The notes: generated by a model from the letters alone, not told the origin. A stretch of 64,000 nucleotides of DNA from Streptomyces sp. TLI_105 (GCF_900105415.1 NZ_FNSM01000001.1:4368501-4432500); one strand, 5' to 3'. Positions 26,295-35,032 are shown, counted from the stretch's first letter. Numbers and translations are program-made.

Positions 26295-26843
26295 GTGAGC
26301 ATCGACCCGTCCTCGATTCCGAATTTCGGGGGCCAGCCCCAGCCTCAGGCCGCAGGACCGGCGGGCCCCGTCGTCCCCGACCAGGACCTCGTCAAGCAGC
26401 TCCTCGACCAGATGGAACTCAAGTACGTCGTCGACGACGAGGGTGACCTCGCGGCGCCGTGGGAGGAGTTCCGCACGTACTTCATGTTCCGCGGCGAGGG
26501 CGAGCAGCAGGTCTTCTCGGTGCGGACGTTCTACGACCGCCCGCACTCGGCCGACGACCGCGCGAAGGTCCTCGACGCGATCGACGACTGGAACCGCCGC
26601 ACCCTGTGGCCCAAGGTCTACACCCACCTGCACGAGGAGGAGGACGGCTCCGCCACCCTCCGCCTCATCGGCGAGGCCCAGATGCTGATCGGCACCGGCG
26701 TCGCCCTGGAGCACTTCGTGTCCTCCACGGTCAGCTGGGTCCGCGCGTCGATCGAGTTCGACAAGTGGATCGTCGAGCAGTTCGGCCTGGAGTCCCCGGA
26801 GGCCAAGGCCGAGGGCGCCGAGGGCGGCGACGAGGAGGCCTGA
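26295..26843 (+). CDS. YbjN domain-containing protein
   Basis: The 182-residue cytoplasmic protein has a YbjN (type III secretion chaperone-like fold) domain over about residues 35-165, with LDQMELKYVVDDEGDLAAPW, TYFMFRGEGEQQVFSVRTFY and the DDWNRRTLWPKVYTHL block. The C-terminus is acidic (Glu/Ala-rich). In Enterobacteria YbjN affects stress and motility; in actinobacteria the role is undefined. AAGGGA precedes GTG 26295. A strong hairpin follows at 26869-26909. Confidence 0.85.
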   Translation: MSIDPSSIPNFGGQPQPQAAGPAGPVVPDQDLVKQLLDQMELKYVVDDEGDLAAPWEEFRTYFMFRGEGEQQVFSVRTFYDRPHSADDRAKVLDAIDDWNRRTLWPKVYTHLHEEEDGSATLRLIGEAQMLIGTGVALEHFVSSTVSWVRASIEFDKWIVEQFGLESPEAKAEGAEGGDEEA

Positions 26844-26868
26844 GCCTACCCGTCCCGCGCAGGACGCC

Positions 26869-26909
26869 CGCGAGAGCCCGGACCCCTCCGAGGGGCCCGG
26901 GCTCTCGCG
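26869..26909. terminator. bidirectional terminator
   Basis: Nearly perfect arms CGCGAGAGCCCGGACCCC and GGGGCCCGGGCTCTCGCG enclose a five-base loop, between the convergent YbjN and aminotransferase genes. Confidence 0.85.
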
Positions 26910-26928
26910 CGTTCCGGGGCGTGTCGAC

Positions 26929-28122
26929 TCAGGCGAGGCGCTTGAGGCGGGAGACGGCCTCCTCCAGGACCTCGGTCTTCTTGCAGAAGGCGAAGCGGAC
27001 GAAGGGGGCGCCCTCCTCGCGGTGGTCGTAGAAGACCGCGTTGGGGATGGCGACGACGCCCGCGCGCTCCGGGAGGGAGCGGCAGAAGGCGAAGCCGTCG
27101 GTGGCGCCGAGGGGGCGGATGTCGGTGGTGACGAAGTAGGTGCCGGCCGGGCGGTAGACCTCGAAGCCCGCCTGTACGAGGCCCTCGCTCAGCAGGTCCC
27201 GCTTGGCGCGCAGGTCGGCGCGCAGGCCGTCGAAGTAGGCGGCGGGGAGCCGGAGGGCCTCGGCGATCGCGTACTGGAAGGGGCCCGAGGAGACGTACGT
27301 GAGGAACTGCTTGGCCGAGCGGACGGCGGAGGTCAGCTCGGGGCTCGCGGTGATCCAGCCGACCTTCCAGCCCGTGAACGAGAACGTCTTGCCGCTGGAA
27401 CCGATGGTGACCGTGCGCTCCCGCATGCCGGGCAGGCTCGCGATCGGCAGGTGCTCGGCCCCGTCGAAGACCAGGTGCTCGTACACCTCGTCCGTGACGA
27501 CCAGCAGGTCCCGCTCGACCGCCAGCTCGGCGACGGCGGTCAGTTCGGCCCGGGTGAGGACCGTGCCGGTGGGGTTGTGCGGGGTGTTGAGCAGGATCAG
27601 CCGGGTCCGGTCGGTGACGGCGGCCCGCAGCTCGTCGAGGTCGAGGACGAAGCGTCGTTCGGCGGCTCCGTCGCGGACGCCCTCGTGGGGGCGGAGGGTG
27701 ACGGGGACCCTGGTGCCGCCGGCCATCGCGATGCAGGCGGCGTACGAGTCGTAGTACGGCTCCAGGGCGATCACCTCGTCGCCCGGCTCGACCAGGGCGA
27801 GCAGGGCCGCCGCGATCGCCTCGGTGGCGCCCGCCGTGACGAGGACCTCGGCGTCGGGGTCGTACGCGAGGCCGTACCGCTCCCGCTGGTGGTCGGCGAT
27901 CGCCGACCGCAGCTCGGGGACGCCGGGGCCGGGCGGGTACTGGTTGCCGCGGCCGTCCCGCAGCGCGCGGACCGCCGCCTCCCGGATCTCCTCCGGGCCG
28001 TCGGTGTCGGGGAAGCCCTGACCGAGGTTGATCGACCCGGTCCTGGCGGCGAGCGCGGACATCTCGGCGAAGATCGTCGTCCCGAACTCGGCGAGGCGGC
28101 GATTGAGCAGCGGTCGTGTCAT
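26929..28122 (-). CDS. PLP-dependent class I aminotransferase
   Basis: The 397-residue fold-type I aminotransferase has INLGQGFPDTDGPEEI, a YPPGPGVPELR segment, LLNTPHNPTGTVL (substrate carboxylate/PLP ring region), VTDEVYEHLVFD and the catalytic Lys in SSGKTFSFTGWKVGW. The QGFPD and HNPTG sequences place it with the kynurenine/glutamine or methionine aminotransferase-like (YbdL/DapC-like) group; the exact substrate cannot be read off. ATG 28122 has AGGA upstream; ATG 28131 is three codons longer. It is 14 kb away from the kynurenine operon, so a link is only possible. Confidence 0.88.
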   Translation of the reverse strand: MTRPLLNRRLAEFGTTIFAEMSALAARTGSINLGQGFPDTDGPEEIREAAVRALRDGRGNQYPPGPGVPELRSAIADHQRERYGLAYDPDAEVLVTAGATEAIAAALLALVEPGDEVIALEPYYDSYAACIAMAGGTRVPVTLRPHEGVRDGAAERRFVLDLDELRAAVTDRTRLILLNTPHNPTGTVLTRAELTAVAELAVERDLLVVTDEVYEHLVFDGAEHLPIASLPGMRERTVTIGSSGKTFSFTGWKVGWITASPELTSAVRSAKQFLTYVSSGPFQYAIAEALRLPAAYFDGLRADLRAKRDLLSEGLVQAGFEVYRPAGTYFVTTDIRPLGATDGFAFCRSLPERAGVVAIPNAVFYDHREEGAPFVRFAFCKKTEVLEEAVSRLKRLA

Positions 28123-28140
28123 GACCGCCATCCTGGGGCC

Positions 28141-28169
28141 AAGCTCTGGACTTGCTCAAGTGCGCTTTG
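28141..28169 (+). repeat. 29-bp repeat, copy 1, upstream of Ser/Cys-tail protein gene
   Basis: AAGCTCTGGACTTGCTCAAG and nine more bases recur at 28484-28512 with three mismatches. Each copy lies about 30-55 bases upstream of one of the two tandem small membrane protein genes. Confidence 0.7.
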
Positions 28170-28199
28170 GGGGGTGTCCGGGGAGGGGATCGCCCTGGC

Positions 28200-28484
28200 A
28201 TGGACATCGCATTCTTCATCCTCGGGATCGCGGCCGTGATCGCGATCGTGGTGTGGATCGTCGCGCGCACGCTGAGCGGGACGACGCGGGTGAGCCGCGG
28301 CGGCGGCAGTGACAGCTGGTGGGCCGGTTCCTCGTCCTCCTCGTCCTCCTCGTCCTCCTCGTCTTCTTCCTCCTCTTCCTGCTCCTCGTCCTCGTCGTCC
28401 TCCTGCTCCACCTCGTCGTGTTCGAGCTCCTCCTGCTCGTCGTCCTCGTGTTCCAGCTGCTCCAGCTCGTCCTCGTGCAGCTGA
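28200..28484 (+). CDS. small membrane protein with long Ser/Cys-rich tail
   Basis: The 94-residue product has an N-terminal membrane helix (MDIAFFILGIAAVIAIVVWI), a short linker with Gly and Trp (SRGGGSDSWWAG) and a tail of about 50 residues made almost only of serine with nine or so cysteines and one threonine, encoded by TCC/TCG/TCT and TGC codons. GGGGAGGGGATC precedes ATG 28200. The topology suggests an inner-membrane anchor with a cysteine-rich tail. It is followed directly by a second gene of the same layout with a Gly/Cys/Ser tail. I know no function; the tail could be a phase artefact, but the shared upstream repeat argues for a real gene. Confidence 0.55.
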   Translation: MDIAFFILGIAAVIAIVVWIVARTLSGTTRVSRGGGSDSWWAGSSSSSSSSSSSSSSSSSCSSSSSSSCSTSSCSSSSCSSSSCSSCSSSSSCS

Positions 28485-28512
28485 AGCTCTGGACTCGCTC
28501 AAGTCGGCTTTG
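28484..28512 (+). repeat. 29-bp repeat, copy 2, upstream of Gly/Cys-tail protein gene
   Basis: This is the second copy of the 28141-28169 repeat. It begins at the last base of the preceding stop codon. It probably contains a promoter or regulatory site, or marks a tandem gene duplication. Confidence 0.7.
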
Positions 28513-28565
28513 ACGGGATGTCGGACCGGGCATCCCCCTCGCACAGAAGAACGGGGGTAGTACTG

Positions 28566-28778
28566 ATGGGATTCTTCATTCTCCTCTTCGTCGTGTTCGT
28601 GGTGATCGGAGTGTTCTCCGGCACCCGTAAGGGCGGGAGCAAGCGGCGCGGCGGACACAAGCGCCGGGGCGGCAGCAGCTGGGCCGACGGCGGTGGCGGC
28701 TGCGGCGGGAGCAGCTCCTGTGGTTCCGGCAGCTCGTGCGGGTCCGGTTGCGGTGGTGGGGGCTGCGGCGGCAGCTGA
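28566..28778 (+). CDS. small membrane protein with Gly/Ser/Cys-rich tail
   Basis: The 70-residue product has one N-terminal helix (MGFFILLFVVFVVIGVF), a basic linker (RKGGSKRRGGHKRRGG) and a tail of glycine, serine and seven cysteines ending CGGGGCGGS. Layout and upstream 29-bp repeat match the gene at 28200, so the two are probably tandem paralogues that diverged in the tail. Gly/Cys-rich C-terminal tails occur in other small bacterial membrane proteins of unknown role. The start is ATG 28566. Confidence 0.65.
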   Translation: MGFFILLFVVFVVIGVFSGTRKGGSKRRGGHKRRGGSSWADGGGGCGGSSSCGSGSSCGSGCGGGGCGGS

Positions 28779-28995
28779 TTGAACAAGTGAACTGCTGGGT
28801 CCCCGAAGGGGTTGGAAACCACGGCAAGTTGGGTAAAAACGCTGCGAGTCGCCCGGCACACATGGTTCTCTCGCTCCTGACAGAGACAGCCCTCGGACCG
28901 TGTGTGGACCCGAGCCGGCGATTCCCCACTCCCGTAGAACCCTTCTCCGGGGCGCCCCCGGCCCACCCGTCAAACCGTGTTTGCGGAGCCGACCC

Positions 28996-29514
28996 ATGCT
29001 CACCACCCTGAAGACCTCCTACACCGATACGCGCGCGGCAGATCTGGCCTGGGCCCTCGGGCGCGAGCCGCTGCCCGCGCTCGCCGTGCTCGATCTCGAA
29101 CTCTCCGGAGCCAAGCTGCAGTTGAGACTGCTCGGCGCCTCTCATCAGGTCCTCCTGGAGGAGGAGGGGCGCCACTGCTCGGAGACCGTGGCCTGCATGC
29201 CGGGCAGCAGCACCCCGCTCCCGCTCGGCGTGTCCAAGCGCGTCGGCGAATGGGAGTACGAATTCGCGGCGCGCGTCGAGACGCTCACGCACGGCTCCTT
29301 CGCGGGCCGTGCGCAGGAGCTGCTCGCGCTCGTCGCCGACCACCCGAACGGACTCGCGGGGACCTTCCCCGGCTCGCCGCACGCCTTCACGGCGATGCTG
29401 GCGCAGCGTCACGAGGGTCAGGTGCGGTGGCGCACCTGGCACGCCTACCCGCAGGAGGGGCAGCTCGTGGTGACCAGGACCCGCCTCGGCGTATGTATGC
29501 CCGCAACGCTCTGA
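28996..29514 (+). CDS. DUF2617 family protein
   Basis: The 172-residue protein fits DUF2617 in length and sequence: LTTLKTSYTDTRAADLAWAL at the start, LDLELSGAKLQLRLLGASHQ, SKRVGEWEYEFAARVETL, and the C-terminal WRTWHAYPQEGQLVVTRT. The function is unknown. The family is characteristically next to a membrane spermidine-synthase-like gene in Streptomyces, as here (76 bases downstream), so I infer a shared process. The start is ATG 28996. Confidence 0.85.
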   Translation: MLTTLKTSYTDTRAADLAWALGREPLPALAVLDLELSGAKLQLRLLGASHQVLLEEEGRHCSETVACMPGSSTPLPLGVSKRVGEWEYEFAARVETLTHGSFAGRAQELLALVADHPNGLAGTFPGSPHAFTAMLAQRHEGQVRWRTWHAYPQEGQLVVTRTRLGVCMPATL

Positions 29515-29589
29515 TGCGCCCTCCCAAAGCACCATGTGCACTCGTGTGGGTGACAAAGGGTGCGACGGTCGTGACGTAGCGTTACGGGC

Positions 29590-31272
29590 ATGATCGAGCC
29601 GACCGTGACCATGCCACCCAAGAGGGTGCGCCGGCCGCCCGTGCGGCGGTCCGTGCGGCCGCCGCGCGAGGCGGTCCGGTTCCCGGTCCTCGCGGTCGTC
29701 TTCGTCTGCGCCGCCTGCGGCCTGGTCTACGAGCTCGAACTCGTCGCCCTCGCCTCCTACTTGATCGGCGACTCGGTCACCCAGGCCTCCGTCGTGCTCT
29801 CCGTGATGGTCTTCGCGATGGGGGTGGGCTCGCTCCTCGCCAAGCGGCTGCGCTGTCGCGCCGCCGTCGGCTTCGGCCTGGTCGAGGCCGGGCTCGCGCT
29901 GATCGGCGGCTGCTCGGCGATGGTGCTGTACGCGGCCTTCGCCTGGCTGGGCGAATCGCGGTACGTGCTGGTGGCGTTCTCCCTCGCCATCGGGGTGCTC
30001 ATCGGCGCCGAGATCCCGCTCCTGATGTCGCTCATACAGCGGGCGGGACGAGAACGTGCCGGGCGGACCGGGCGACAGGCCCCGTTCGGGGAGCAGGACG
30101 ACGCCGCCGGGACGGTCGCCGACCTCTTCGCCGCCGACTACGTCGGCGCGCTCGTCGGCGGCCTCGCCTTCCCCTTCCTGCTGCTGCCCTGGCTCGGCCA
30201 GCTCACCGGCGCGCTCGTCACCGGCGCGGTCAACGCGGTCGCGGGCGGCGGCCTCGTCCTCTGGGTGTTCCGCCGCGACCTGACCCGCCGGTCCCGGGCC
30301 CTGCTCGTGGCCGTGAACCTGTGCGTCCTGACCGTCCTCGCCACCGCGACCGTCCTCGTCGACGACTTCGAACAGGCCGCGCGCCGCGCCGTGTACGGGG
30401 ACCGGGTGCGGGTCGCCGTCCACACCGACCTCCAGGAGGTCGTGGTGACCGGGGACCGCGAGGAACCGCCCGACCTGTTCCTCGACGGGCGCCTGCGGGT
30501 GGCCGGCCGGGACGAGTACCGCTACCACGAGGCGCTCGTGCACCCCGCGATGAACGGCGCGCACGCGCGCGTGCTGATCGTCGGCGGCGGCGACGGGATG
30601 GCCGCCCGCGAGACCCTGCGCTACGCCGGGGTCCGCTCCGTCACCGTCGTCGAGCTCGACCCGGGGGTCGTCCGCCTCGCCCGTACGGACCCGGCGCTCG
30701 CCAGGCTCAACGCACAGGCCTTCCAAGACCCCCGCGTCCACGTCGTCTACGCGGACGCGTTCAACTGGCTGAGGGGCGCCGCCGATCGTCTGCAGGAACG
30801 GTACGACGTGGTGATCTCCGACCTGCCCGACCCGGGGATCACCCCCAGCACCAAGCTCTACTCGGAGGAGTTCTACGGCCTGGTGGCCCGGGTGCTCACC
30901 GCCCCCGGACGGTTCGTCGTGCACGCCGGATCGGCCACCGACCGGCCCCGCACCTACTGGACCGTCGACGCCACCCTGCGCGCCGCCGGCTTCGCGACCA
31001 GCCCGTTCAGCGCGGCCGGCCGCACCCCCGGCTTCGCCGCCGGACCCGACCGCGCCGACCGCGCCGGCCGCACGGGGCGGGGGCCCCGGGACTGGGGCTT
31101 CCTCCTGGCCGTACGGGGCGACCGGCCGCCCGCCCTCGGCCTCGCCCCCGGCGCGCCCCGGCTGCGCTCGCTCGGCGCCGGGACCCTGGAGGCCGCCGCG
31201 CGCCGCGCCGAAGGGACCCGCGGCGCCGCACCGCCGCCCTCGACCCTGGTGCACCCCCGGTACGGGGCCTGA
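29590..31272 (+). CDS. membrane spermidine-synthase-like protein
   Basis: The 560-residue protein is a fusion: seven or so transmembrane helices (about 30-265, beginning [20 protein letters not shown]) and a cytoplasmic Rossmann domain of the polyamine aminopropyltransferase family (about 290-480) with [31 protein letters not shown] and [10 protein letters not shown]. The Asp of DLPDP matches the catalytic acid region of aminopropyltransferases. It may make a polyamine or methylate/aminopropylate another substrate; several such fusions are not true spermidine synthases. It follows DUF2617 by 76 bases. The C-terminus is Arg/Gly/Pro-rich and poorly ordered. Confidence 0.87.
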   Translation: MIEPTVTMPPKRVRRPPVRRSVRPPREAVRFPVLAVVFVCAACGLVYELELVALASYLIGDSVTQASVVLSVMVFAMGVGSLLAKRLRCRAAVGFGLVEAGLALIGGCSAMVLYAAFAWLGESRYVLVAFSLAIGVLIGAEIPLLMSLIQRAGRERAGRTGRQAPFGEQDDAAGTVADLFAADYVGALVGGLAFPFLLLPWLGQLTGALVTGAVNAVAGGGLVLWVFRRDLTRRSRALLVAVNLCVLTVLATATVLVDDFEQAARRAVYGDRVRVAVHTDLQEVVVTGDREEPPDLFLDGRLRVAGRDEYRYHEALVHPAMNGAHARVLIVGGGDGMAARETLRYAGVRSVTVVELDPGVVRLARTDPALARLNAQAFQDPRVHVVYADAFNWLRGAADRLQERYDVVISDLPDPGITPSTKLYSEEFYGLVARVLTAPGRFVVHAGSATDRPRTYWTVDATLRAAGFATSPFSAAGRTPGFAAGPDRADRAGRTGRGPRDWGFLLAVRGDRPPALGLAPGAPRLRSLGAGTLEAAARRAEGTRGAAPPPSTLVHPRYGA

Positions 31273-31335
31273 CGGAGGACACCCCTCGGGGCGAACAGGC
31301 GACGCCGCGCCCCCGCCTGAGTAGGCTCGGCTTCC

Positions 31336-32208
31336 ATGGAGCATGAGGTGTTCGTTCCCGTCCCGGCCGGAGCCCTGCGCGCGACGCTCACGGACCCGGC
31401 CCGCGTGGTGCGCTGCGTGCCCGGTCTCCAGCGGGACGCCGACGAGGAGGCCGGACCCCTCACGGGCCGGCTGAAGGTGCGGGTCGGCGGCAACACCATC
31501 ACCTACCGGGGCGCCCTCAAGGTCGTCGAGCGGGACGGGGCCATCACCTACGAGGGGGAGGGCACCGAGGTGCGGGGCAAGGGCTCGGCCGAGCTGTCCC
31601 TCACCGTCGTCCTCACCCCGGTGGCCGAGGGGACCAGCCTGAGCTTCACCGGCGCCCTCACGGCGACCGGCCGGCTCGCCGACGCGACGGACGAGGCACG
31701 CTCCACGGCGGGCGCCAGGCTCCTCGACAAGTTCGTGGAGGCGGTGGCCGCGCTGGCGGAGGAGACCTCCAAGGCGTCGGAGCAGCGGGACGCGGCTCCG
31801 GAAGGGGTCTCGGAGGAGCCGGACGCCCCTCCGGAAGAGGCCCCGGAAGAGGCCAGTGACGACGACGGGGTCGACGACGGGGTGGAGGAACCGCCCGGGA
31901 GGGGCGCCGTCTTCGACGCCCCGGTGCCGCCCCCGCCCCTCGACCCGCTCCTCGACGAGGGCTTCGGCGACACCCCGATCGAGTTCCCCTCCCCGCAGCC
32001 CGCCGCCGAGGCCGCCCACGCCCGCCGGACCATGATCGGGCGGTCCGCAGAGGAGGTCGACCACGCGCCTCCACGCGGCCGGTACGCCCCCGTCCCCGCC
32101 CCCGAGGCGACGAGCGCCGGCGCCACCCTGCGCTGGATCGCGCCGGCCGCGGCCCTCGCGCTCGCCTCGGCCGTCGTCGTCGGCCGGGCGCTGCGCCGCC
32201 GCCGCTGA
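31336..32208 (+). CDS. CoxG-like SRPBCC protein with C-terminal membrane anchor
   Basis: The 290-residue protein has an N-terminal SRPBCC domain of the carbon monoxide dehydrogenase subunit G type (about 1-145: MEHEVFVPVPAGALRATLTD, VRCVPGL, LTGRLKVRVGGNTITYRG, GKGSAELSL). A long acidic Glu/Pro-rich linker (about 150-260) and one C-terminal membrane helix (TLRWIAPAAALALASAVVVG) follow. There are no CO-dehydrogenase genes nearby, so a role in CODH assembly is not implied; related proteins recruit partners to membranes. The start is ATG 31336. Confidence 0.78.
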   Translation: MEHEVFVPVPAGALRATLTDPARVVRCVPGLQRDADEEAGPLTGRLKVRVGGNTITYRGALKVVERDGAITYEGEGTEVRGKGSAELSLTVVLTPVAEGTSLSFTGALTATGRLADATDEARSTAGARLLDKFVEAVAALAEETSKASEQRDAAPEGVSEEPDAPPEEAPEEASDDDGVDDGVEEPPGRGAVFDAPVPPPPLDPLLDEGFGDTPIEFPSPQPAAEAAHARRTMIGRSAEEVDHAPPRGRYAPVPAPEATSAGATLRWIAPAAALALASAVVVGRALRRRR

Positions 32209-32233
32209 AACGGCTCCATGGGGGCTAGGGGGT

Positions 32234-32311
32234 GTCTTGTCGATCAGGCCGGATCAGGGAGCGGCGTCTGGCGCCGTGCCTCGCTTCCTGATCCGGTCTG
32301 ATCCGAAAGAC
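32234..32311. repeat. long imperfect inverted repeat before aldose epimerase gene
   Basis: GTCTTGTCGATCAGGCCGGA and onward is mirrored by the right arm TCCTGATCCGGTCTGATCCGAAAGAC with few mismatches around a GC-rich centre. It can act as terminator for the upstream gene. The core CGGATCAGG recurs after clpB (25738-25746). Confidence 0.65.
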
Positions 32312-32329
32312 ATGCCCTAGGGTCGGGAC

Positions 32330-33121
32330 GTGAGCATGCAGACGCGACTGACGGCGGGCGACGCCGAGTTGACCATCGACCCCGAACACGGCTGCCGCAT
32401 CGGGAGCCTGCGCATCGGCGGCACCGAACTGCTGCGCCAGGGCGAGCGGTACGGAAGCTTCCCGATGGCGCCCTGGTGCGGACGGACCGAGAACGGCCGC
32501 TTCCGCAACGGCGCCATCACGCACCAGCTGCCGATCAACGCCGCCCCGCACGCCATCCACGGCACCGTCCGCGACCTCGCCTGGAAGACCGCCCGGACCT
32601 CCGCGACCGAGGCCGTCTTCACCTGCGAGCTCGGCGACCCCTGGCCGTACCAGGGCCGGGTCACCCAGGTCTTCGAGCTGGCCGAGGACTCCCTCACCCT
32701 CCGCTTCGGCGTCGAGACCTACGACGACTCCTTCCCGGCGCAGGCCGGCTGGCACCCCTGGTTCCTGCGCAACCTGGGCCGGGGCGGTCAGGACGTACGG
32801 ATCGACTTCACGCCCGTCTGGCAGGAGGAGCGCGGGAGCGACCACCTCCCCACCGGCCGCCGCATCGACCCCGTTCCCGGCCCCTGGGACGACTGCTTCG
32901 GCATGCCCGGCGGCGTCGACGTCACCCTCACCTGGCCGGAGGAGCTGGAGCTGAAGGTCGCGAGCCGCGCCGAGTGGGTCGTGATCTACGACGAGCCCGA
33001 GGAGGCGGTCTGCGTCGAGCCGCAGTCCGGCCCGCCGAACGGCCTCAACACCCGTCCGCGCCTGGTCACCCCGATCGACCCCCTGGAGATCGAGAGCACC
33101 TGGAGCTGGCGTCGGCTGTGA
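32330..33121 (+). CDS. aldose 1-epimerase family protein
   Basis: This 263-residue protein has the galactose-mutarotase beta-sandwich fold. It shows MAPWCGRTENGRF (substrate Arg region), NAAPHAIHGTVRDLAW with the conserved catalytic-type His, QAGWHPWFLRNLG with the second His, and a late acidic residue in VCVEPQSGPPNGLN (catalytic Glu). It interconverts anomers of an aldose or sugar phosphate in the cytoplasm; the sugar is unknown. The start is GTG 32330, with ATG 32336 as an alternative. It runs directly into pyrE (33 bases). Confidence 0.87.
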   Translation: MSMQTRLTAGDAELTIDPEHGCRIGSLRIGGTELLRQGERYGSFPMAPWCGRTENGRFRNGAITHQLPINAAPHAIHGTVRDLAWKTARTSATEAVFTCELGDPWPYQGRVTQVFELAEDSLTLRFGVETYDDSFPAQAGWHPWFLRNLGRGGQDVRIDFTPVWQEERGSDHLPTGRRIDPVPGPWDDCFGMPGGVDVTLTWPEELELKVASRAEWVVIYDEPEEAVCVEPQSGPPNGLNTRPRLVTPIDPLEIESTWSWRRL

Positions 33122-33154
33122 AAGCCGCGAAAGACGCCCCTTAAGCTGCTGAGC

Positions 33155-33694
33155 ATGACTGACGTACGCGCTGAGCTGCTCCAGCAGATCAAGGACAAGG
33201 CCGTGGTGCACGGCAAGGTGACCCTCTCCTCGGGTCTGGAAGCCGACTACTACATCGACCTGCGTCGCATCACGCTGGACGGCGAGGCCGCGCCGATGGT
33301 GGGTCAGGTCATGCTCGACCTCACGGCCGACCTGGACTTCGACTGCGTCGGCGGACTCACCCTGGGCGCCGACCCGGTCGCGACCTCGATGCTGCACGCC
33401 TCCGCCGCGCGCGGGCAGCGCCTGGACGCCTTCGTCGTGCGCAAGGCGCAGAAGGCGCACGGCATGCAGCGCCGCATCGAGGGCACGGACGTCAAGGGCC
33501 GCCGCTGTCTCGTCGTCGAGGACACCTCGACCACCGGCGGCTCGCCGCTGACCGCGGTCGAGGCCGTCCGCGAGGCGGGCGGCGAGGTCGTCGCCGTGGC
33601 GACGATCGTGGACCGGGGCGCCGCCGGCGCCATCGCCGAGGCGGGGCTGCCGTACCTCACCGGCTACCAGCTGGCGGATCTCGGCCTGGCGTAA
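33155..33694 (+). CDS. pyrE: orotate phosphoribosyltransferase
   Basis: The 179-residue enzyme joins orotate and PRPP to give OMP, the fifth step of pyrimidine synthesis. It shows GKVTLSSGLEADYYIDLR at about 20, GGLTLGADPVATSM, the flexible-loop lysines in VVRKAQKAHGMQRRIEG and the PRPP-binding motif CLVVEDTSTTGGSPL (about residues 118-132). It is a type I phosphoribosyltransferase of normal length. It probably shares a transcript with the aldose epimerase gene. The hairpin at 33759-33798 ends the unit. Confidence 0.96.
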   Translation: MTDVRAELLQQIKDKAVVHGKVTLSSGLEADYYIDLRRITLDGEAAPMVGQVMLDLTADLDFDCVGGLTLGADPVATSMLHASAARGQRLDAFVVRKAQKAHGMQRRIEGTDVKGRRCLVVEDTSTTGGSPLTAVEAVREAGGEVVAVATIVDRGAAGAIAEAGLPYLTGYQLADLGLA

Positions 33695-33758
33695 CCGCCG
33701 CGAAGTCGTGACTTAGGGCCTGGACTCCTGGCAAACCCGTCCTGACCTGGTCTTTTGT

Positions 33759-33798
33759 CGAGGGGTGGGGTGTTTCACGTGAAACACCCCACCCCTCG
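33759..33798. terminator. perfect 40-bp palindrome containing a parS-consensus site
   Basis: Two exact 20-base arms with no loop form a strong hairpin 65 bases after pyrE. Its centre, 33772-33785, reads GTTTCACGTGAAAC, identical to the Streptomyces ParB-binding parS consensus. It may serve both as terminator and as a chromosome-segregation site. Confidence 0.85.
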
Positions 33799-33916
33799 GC
33801 ATGTCACGCCCGTGGGAGCCCGGACAAGAGTCTGGAAAGATGGGCCGCGACGATGACGTCGCCCCTAGGTCAGGGACAGCAACGCACACACCCCGCACAT
33901 CACAAGGAGCGGACGA

Positions 33917-34939
33917 ATGCCCATCGCAACCCCCGAGGTCTACAACGAGATGCTCGACCGGGCGAAGGCTGGCAAGTTCGCCTACCCGGCCATCAACGTG
34001 ACCTCGTCCCAGACCCTGCACGCGGCGCTGCGCGGCTTCGCGGAGGCCGAGAGCGACGGCATCATCCAGATCTCGACCGGCGGTGCCGAGTTCCTGGGCG
34101 GTCAGTACAACAAGGACATGGTCACCGGCGCCGTCGCCCTGGCCGAGTTCGCGCACATCGTCGCCGCGAAGTACGACATCACGGTCGCCCTCCACACCGA
34201 CCACTGCCCGAAGGGCAAGCTGGACGGCTACGTCCGTCCGCTGCTCGACATCTCCGCCGAGCGCGTCGCCAAGGGTCTGAACCCGCTGTTCCAGTCGCAC
34301 ATGTGGGACGGCTCCGCCGAGACCCTCGCCGACAACCTGGCCATCGGCCAGGAGCTGCTCGCGAAGGCCGCCGCCGCCAAGATCATCCTTGAGGTCGAGA
34401 TCACCCCGACCGGCGGCGAGGAGGACGGCGTCAGCCACGAGATCAACGACGAGCTGTACACCACCGTCGACGACGCCATCCGCACCGCCGAGGCCCTCGG
34501 CCTGGGCGAGAAGGGCCGCTACCTGCTGGCCGCGTCCTTCGGCAACGTGCACGGCGTCTACAAGCCGGGCAACGTCGTGCTCCGCCCCGAGCTCCTCAAG
34601 GACCTCCAGGCGGGCGTCGCCGCCAAGTTCGGCAAGGCCGACCCGTTCGACTTCGTCTTCCACGGCGGCTCGGGCTCGACGGCCGAGGAGATCGCCACCG
34701 CCCTTGAGAACGGCGTCGTGAAGATGAACCTCGACACCGACACGCAGTACGCCTTCACCCGCCCGGTCGTGGACCACATGTTCCGCAACTACGACGGTGT
34801 CCTGAAGGTCGACGGCGAGGTCGGCAAGAAGTCCACCTACGACCCGCGCACCTGGGGCAAGCTGGCCGAGGCCGGCATGGCCGTCCGCGTGACCGAGGCG
34901 TGCGCCGCGCTGCGCTCGACCGGCACGAAGCTGAAGTAA
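33917..34939 (+). CDS. fba: class II fructose-bisphosphate aldolase
   Basis: The 340-residue zinc-dependent class II aldolase interconverts fructose 1,6-bisphosphate with DHAP and glyceraldehyde 3-phosphate. Visible features are FAYPAINVTSSQTLHAALRG, the catalytic Asp and zinc His in VALHTDHCPKGK (about residue 96), HMWDGSAETL, VEIEITPTGGEEDG-like zinc Glu region, NVHGVYKPGNVVL (zinc His) and FHGGSGS (zinc/phosphate). AAGGAG is eight bases before ATG 33917. It is monocistronic, with hairpins on both sides, and the long actinobacterial/E. coli FbaA-type length is normal. Confidence 0.97.
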   Translation: MPIATPEVYNEMLDRAKAGKFAYPAINVTSSQTLHAALRGFAEAESDGIIQISTGGAEFLGGQYNKDMVTGAVALAEFAHIVAAKYDITVALHTDHCPKGKLDGYVRPLLDISAERVAKGLNPLFQSHMWDGSAETLADNLAIGQELLAKAAAAKIILEVEITPTGGEEDGVSHEINDELYTTVDDAIRTAEALGLGEKGRYLLAASFGNVHGVYKPGNVVLRPELLKDLQAGVAAKFGKADPFDFVFHGGSGSTAEEIATALENGVVKMNLDTDTQYAFTRPVVDHMFRNYDGVLKVDGEVGKKSTYDPRTWGKLAEAGMAVRVTEACAALRSTGTKLK

Positions 34940-34970
34940 GTGCCTGACCGAGCTGGAACAAGCCTGTGAC

Positions 34971-35009
34971 CGACGGGCCCGGCACCTCCCTGAGGTGCCG
35001 GGCCCGTCG
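34971..35009 (+). terminator. terminator of fba
   Basis: The arms CGACGGGCCCGGCACCTC and GAGGTGCCGGGCCCGTCG pair perfectly across a three-base centre, 31 bases after the fba stop. Confidence 0.88.
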
Positions 35010-35032
35010 TGCGTCCGTCGACGGGAGGCCTG

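Noticed and set aside
28150..28161. CTTGCTCAAG in the 29-bp repeat as a HAIR-type HspR site.
   Set aside because: The arms are too short and the seven-base spacer is absent.
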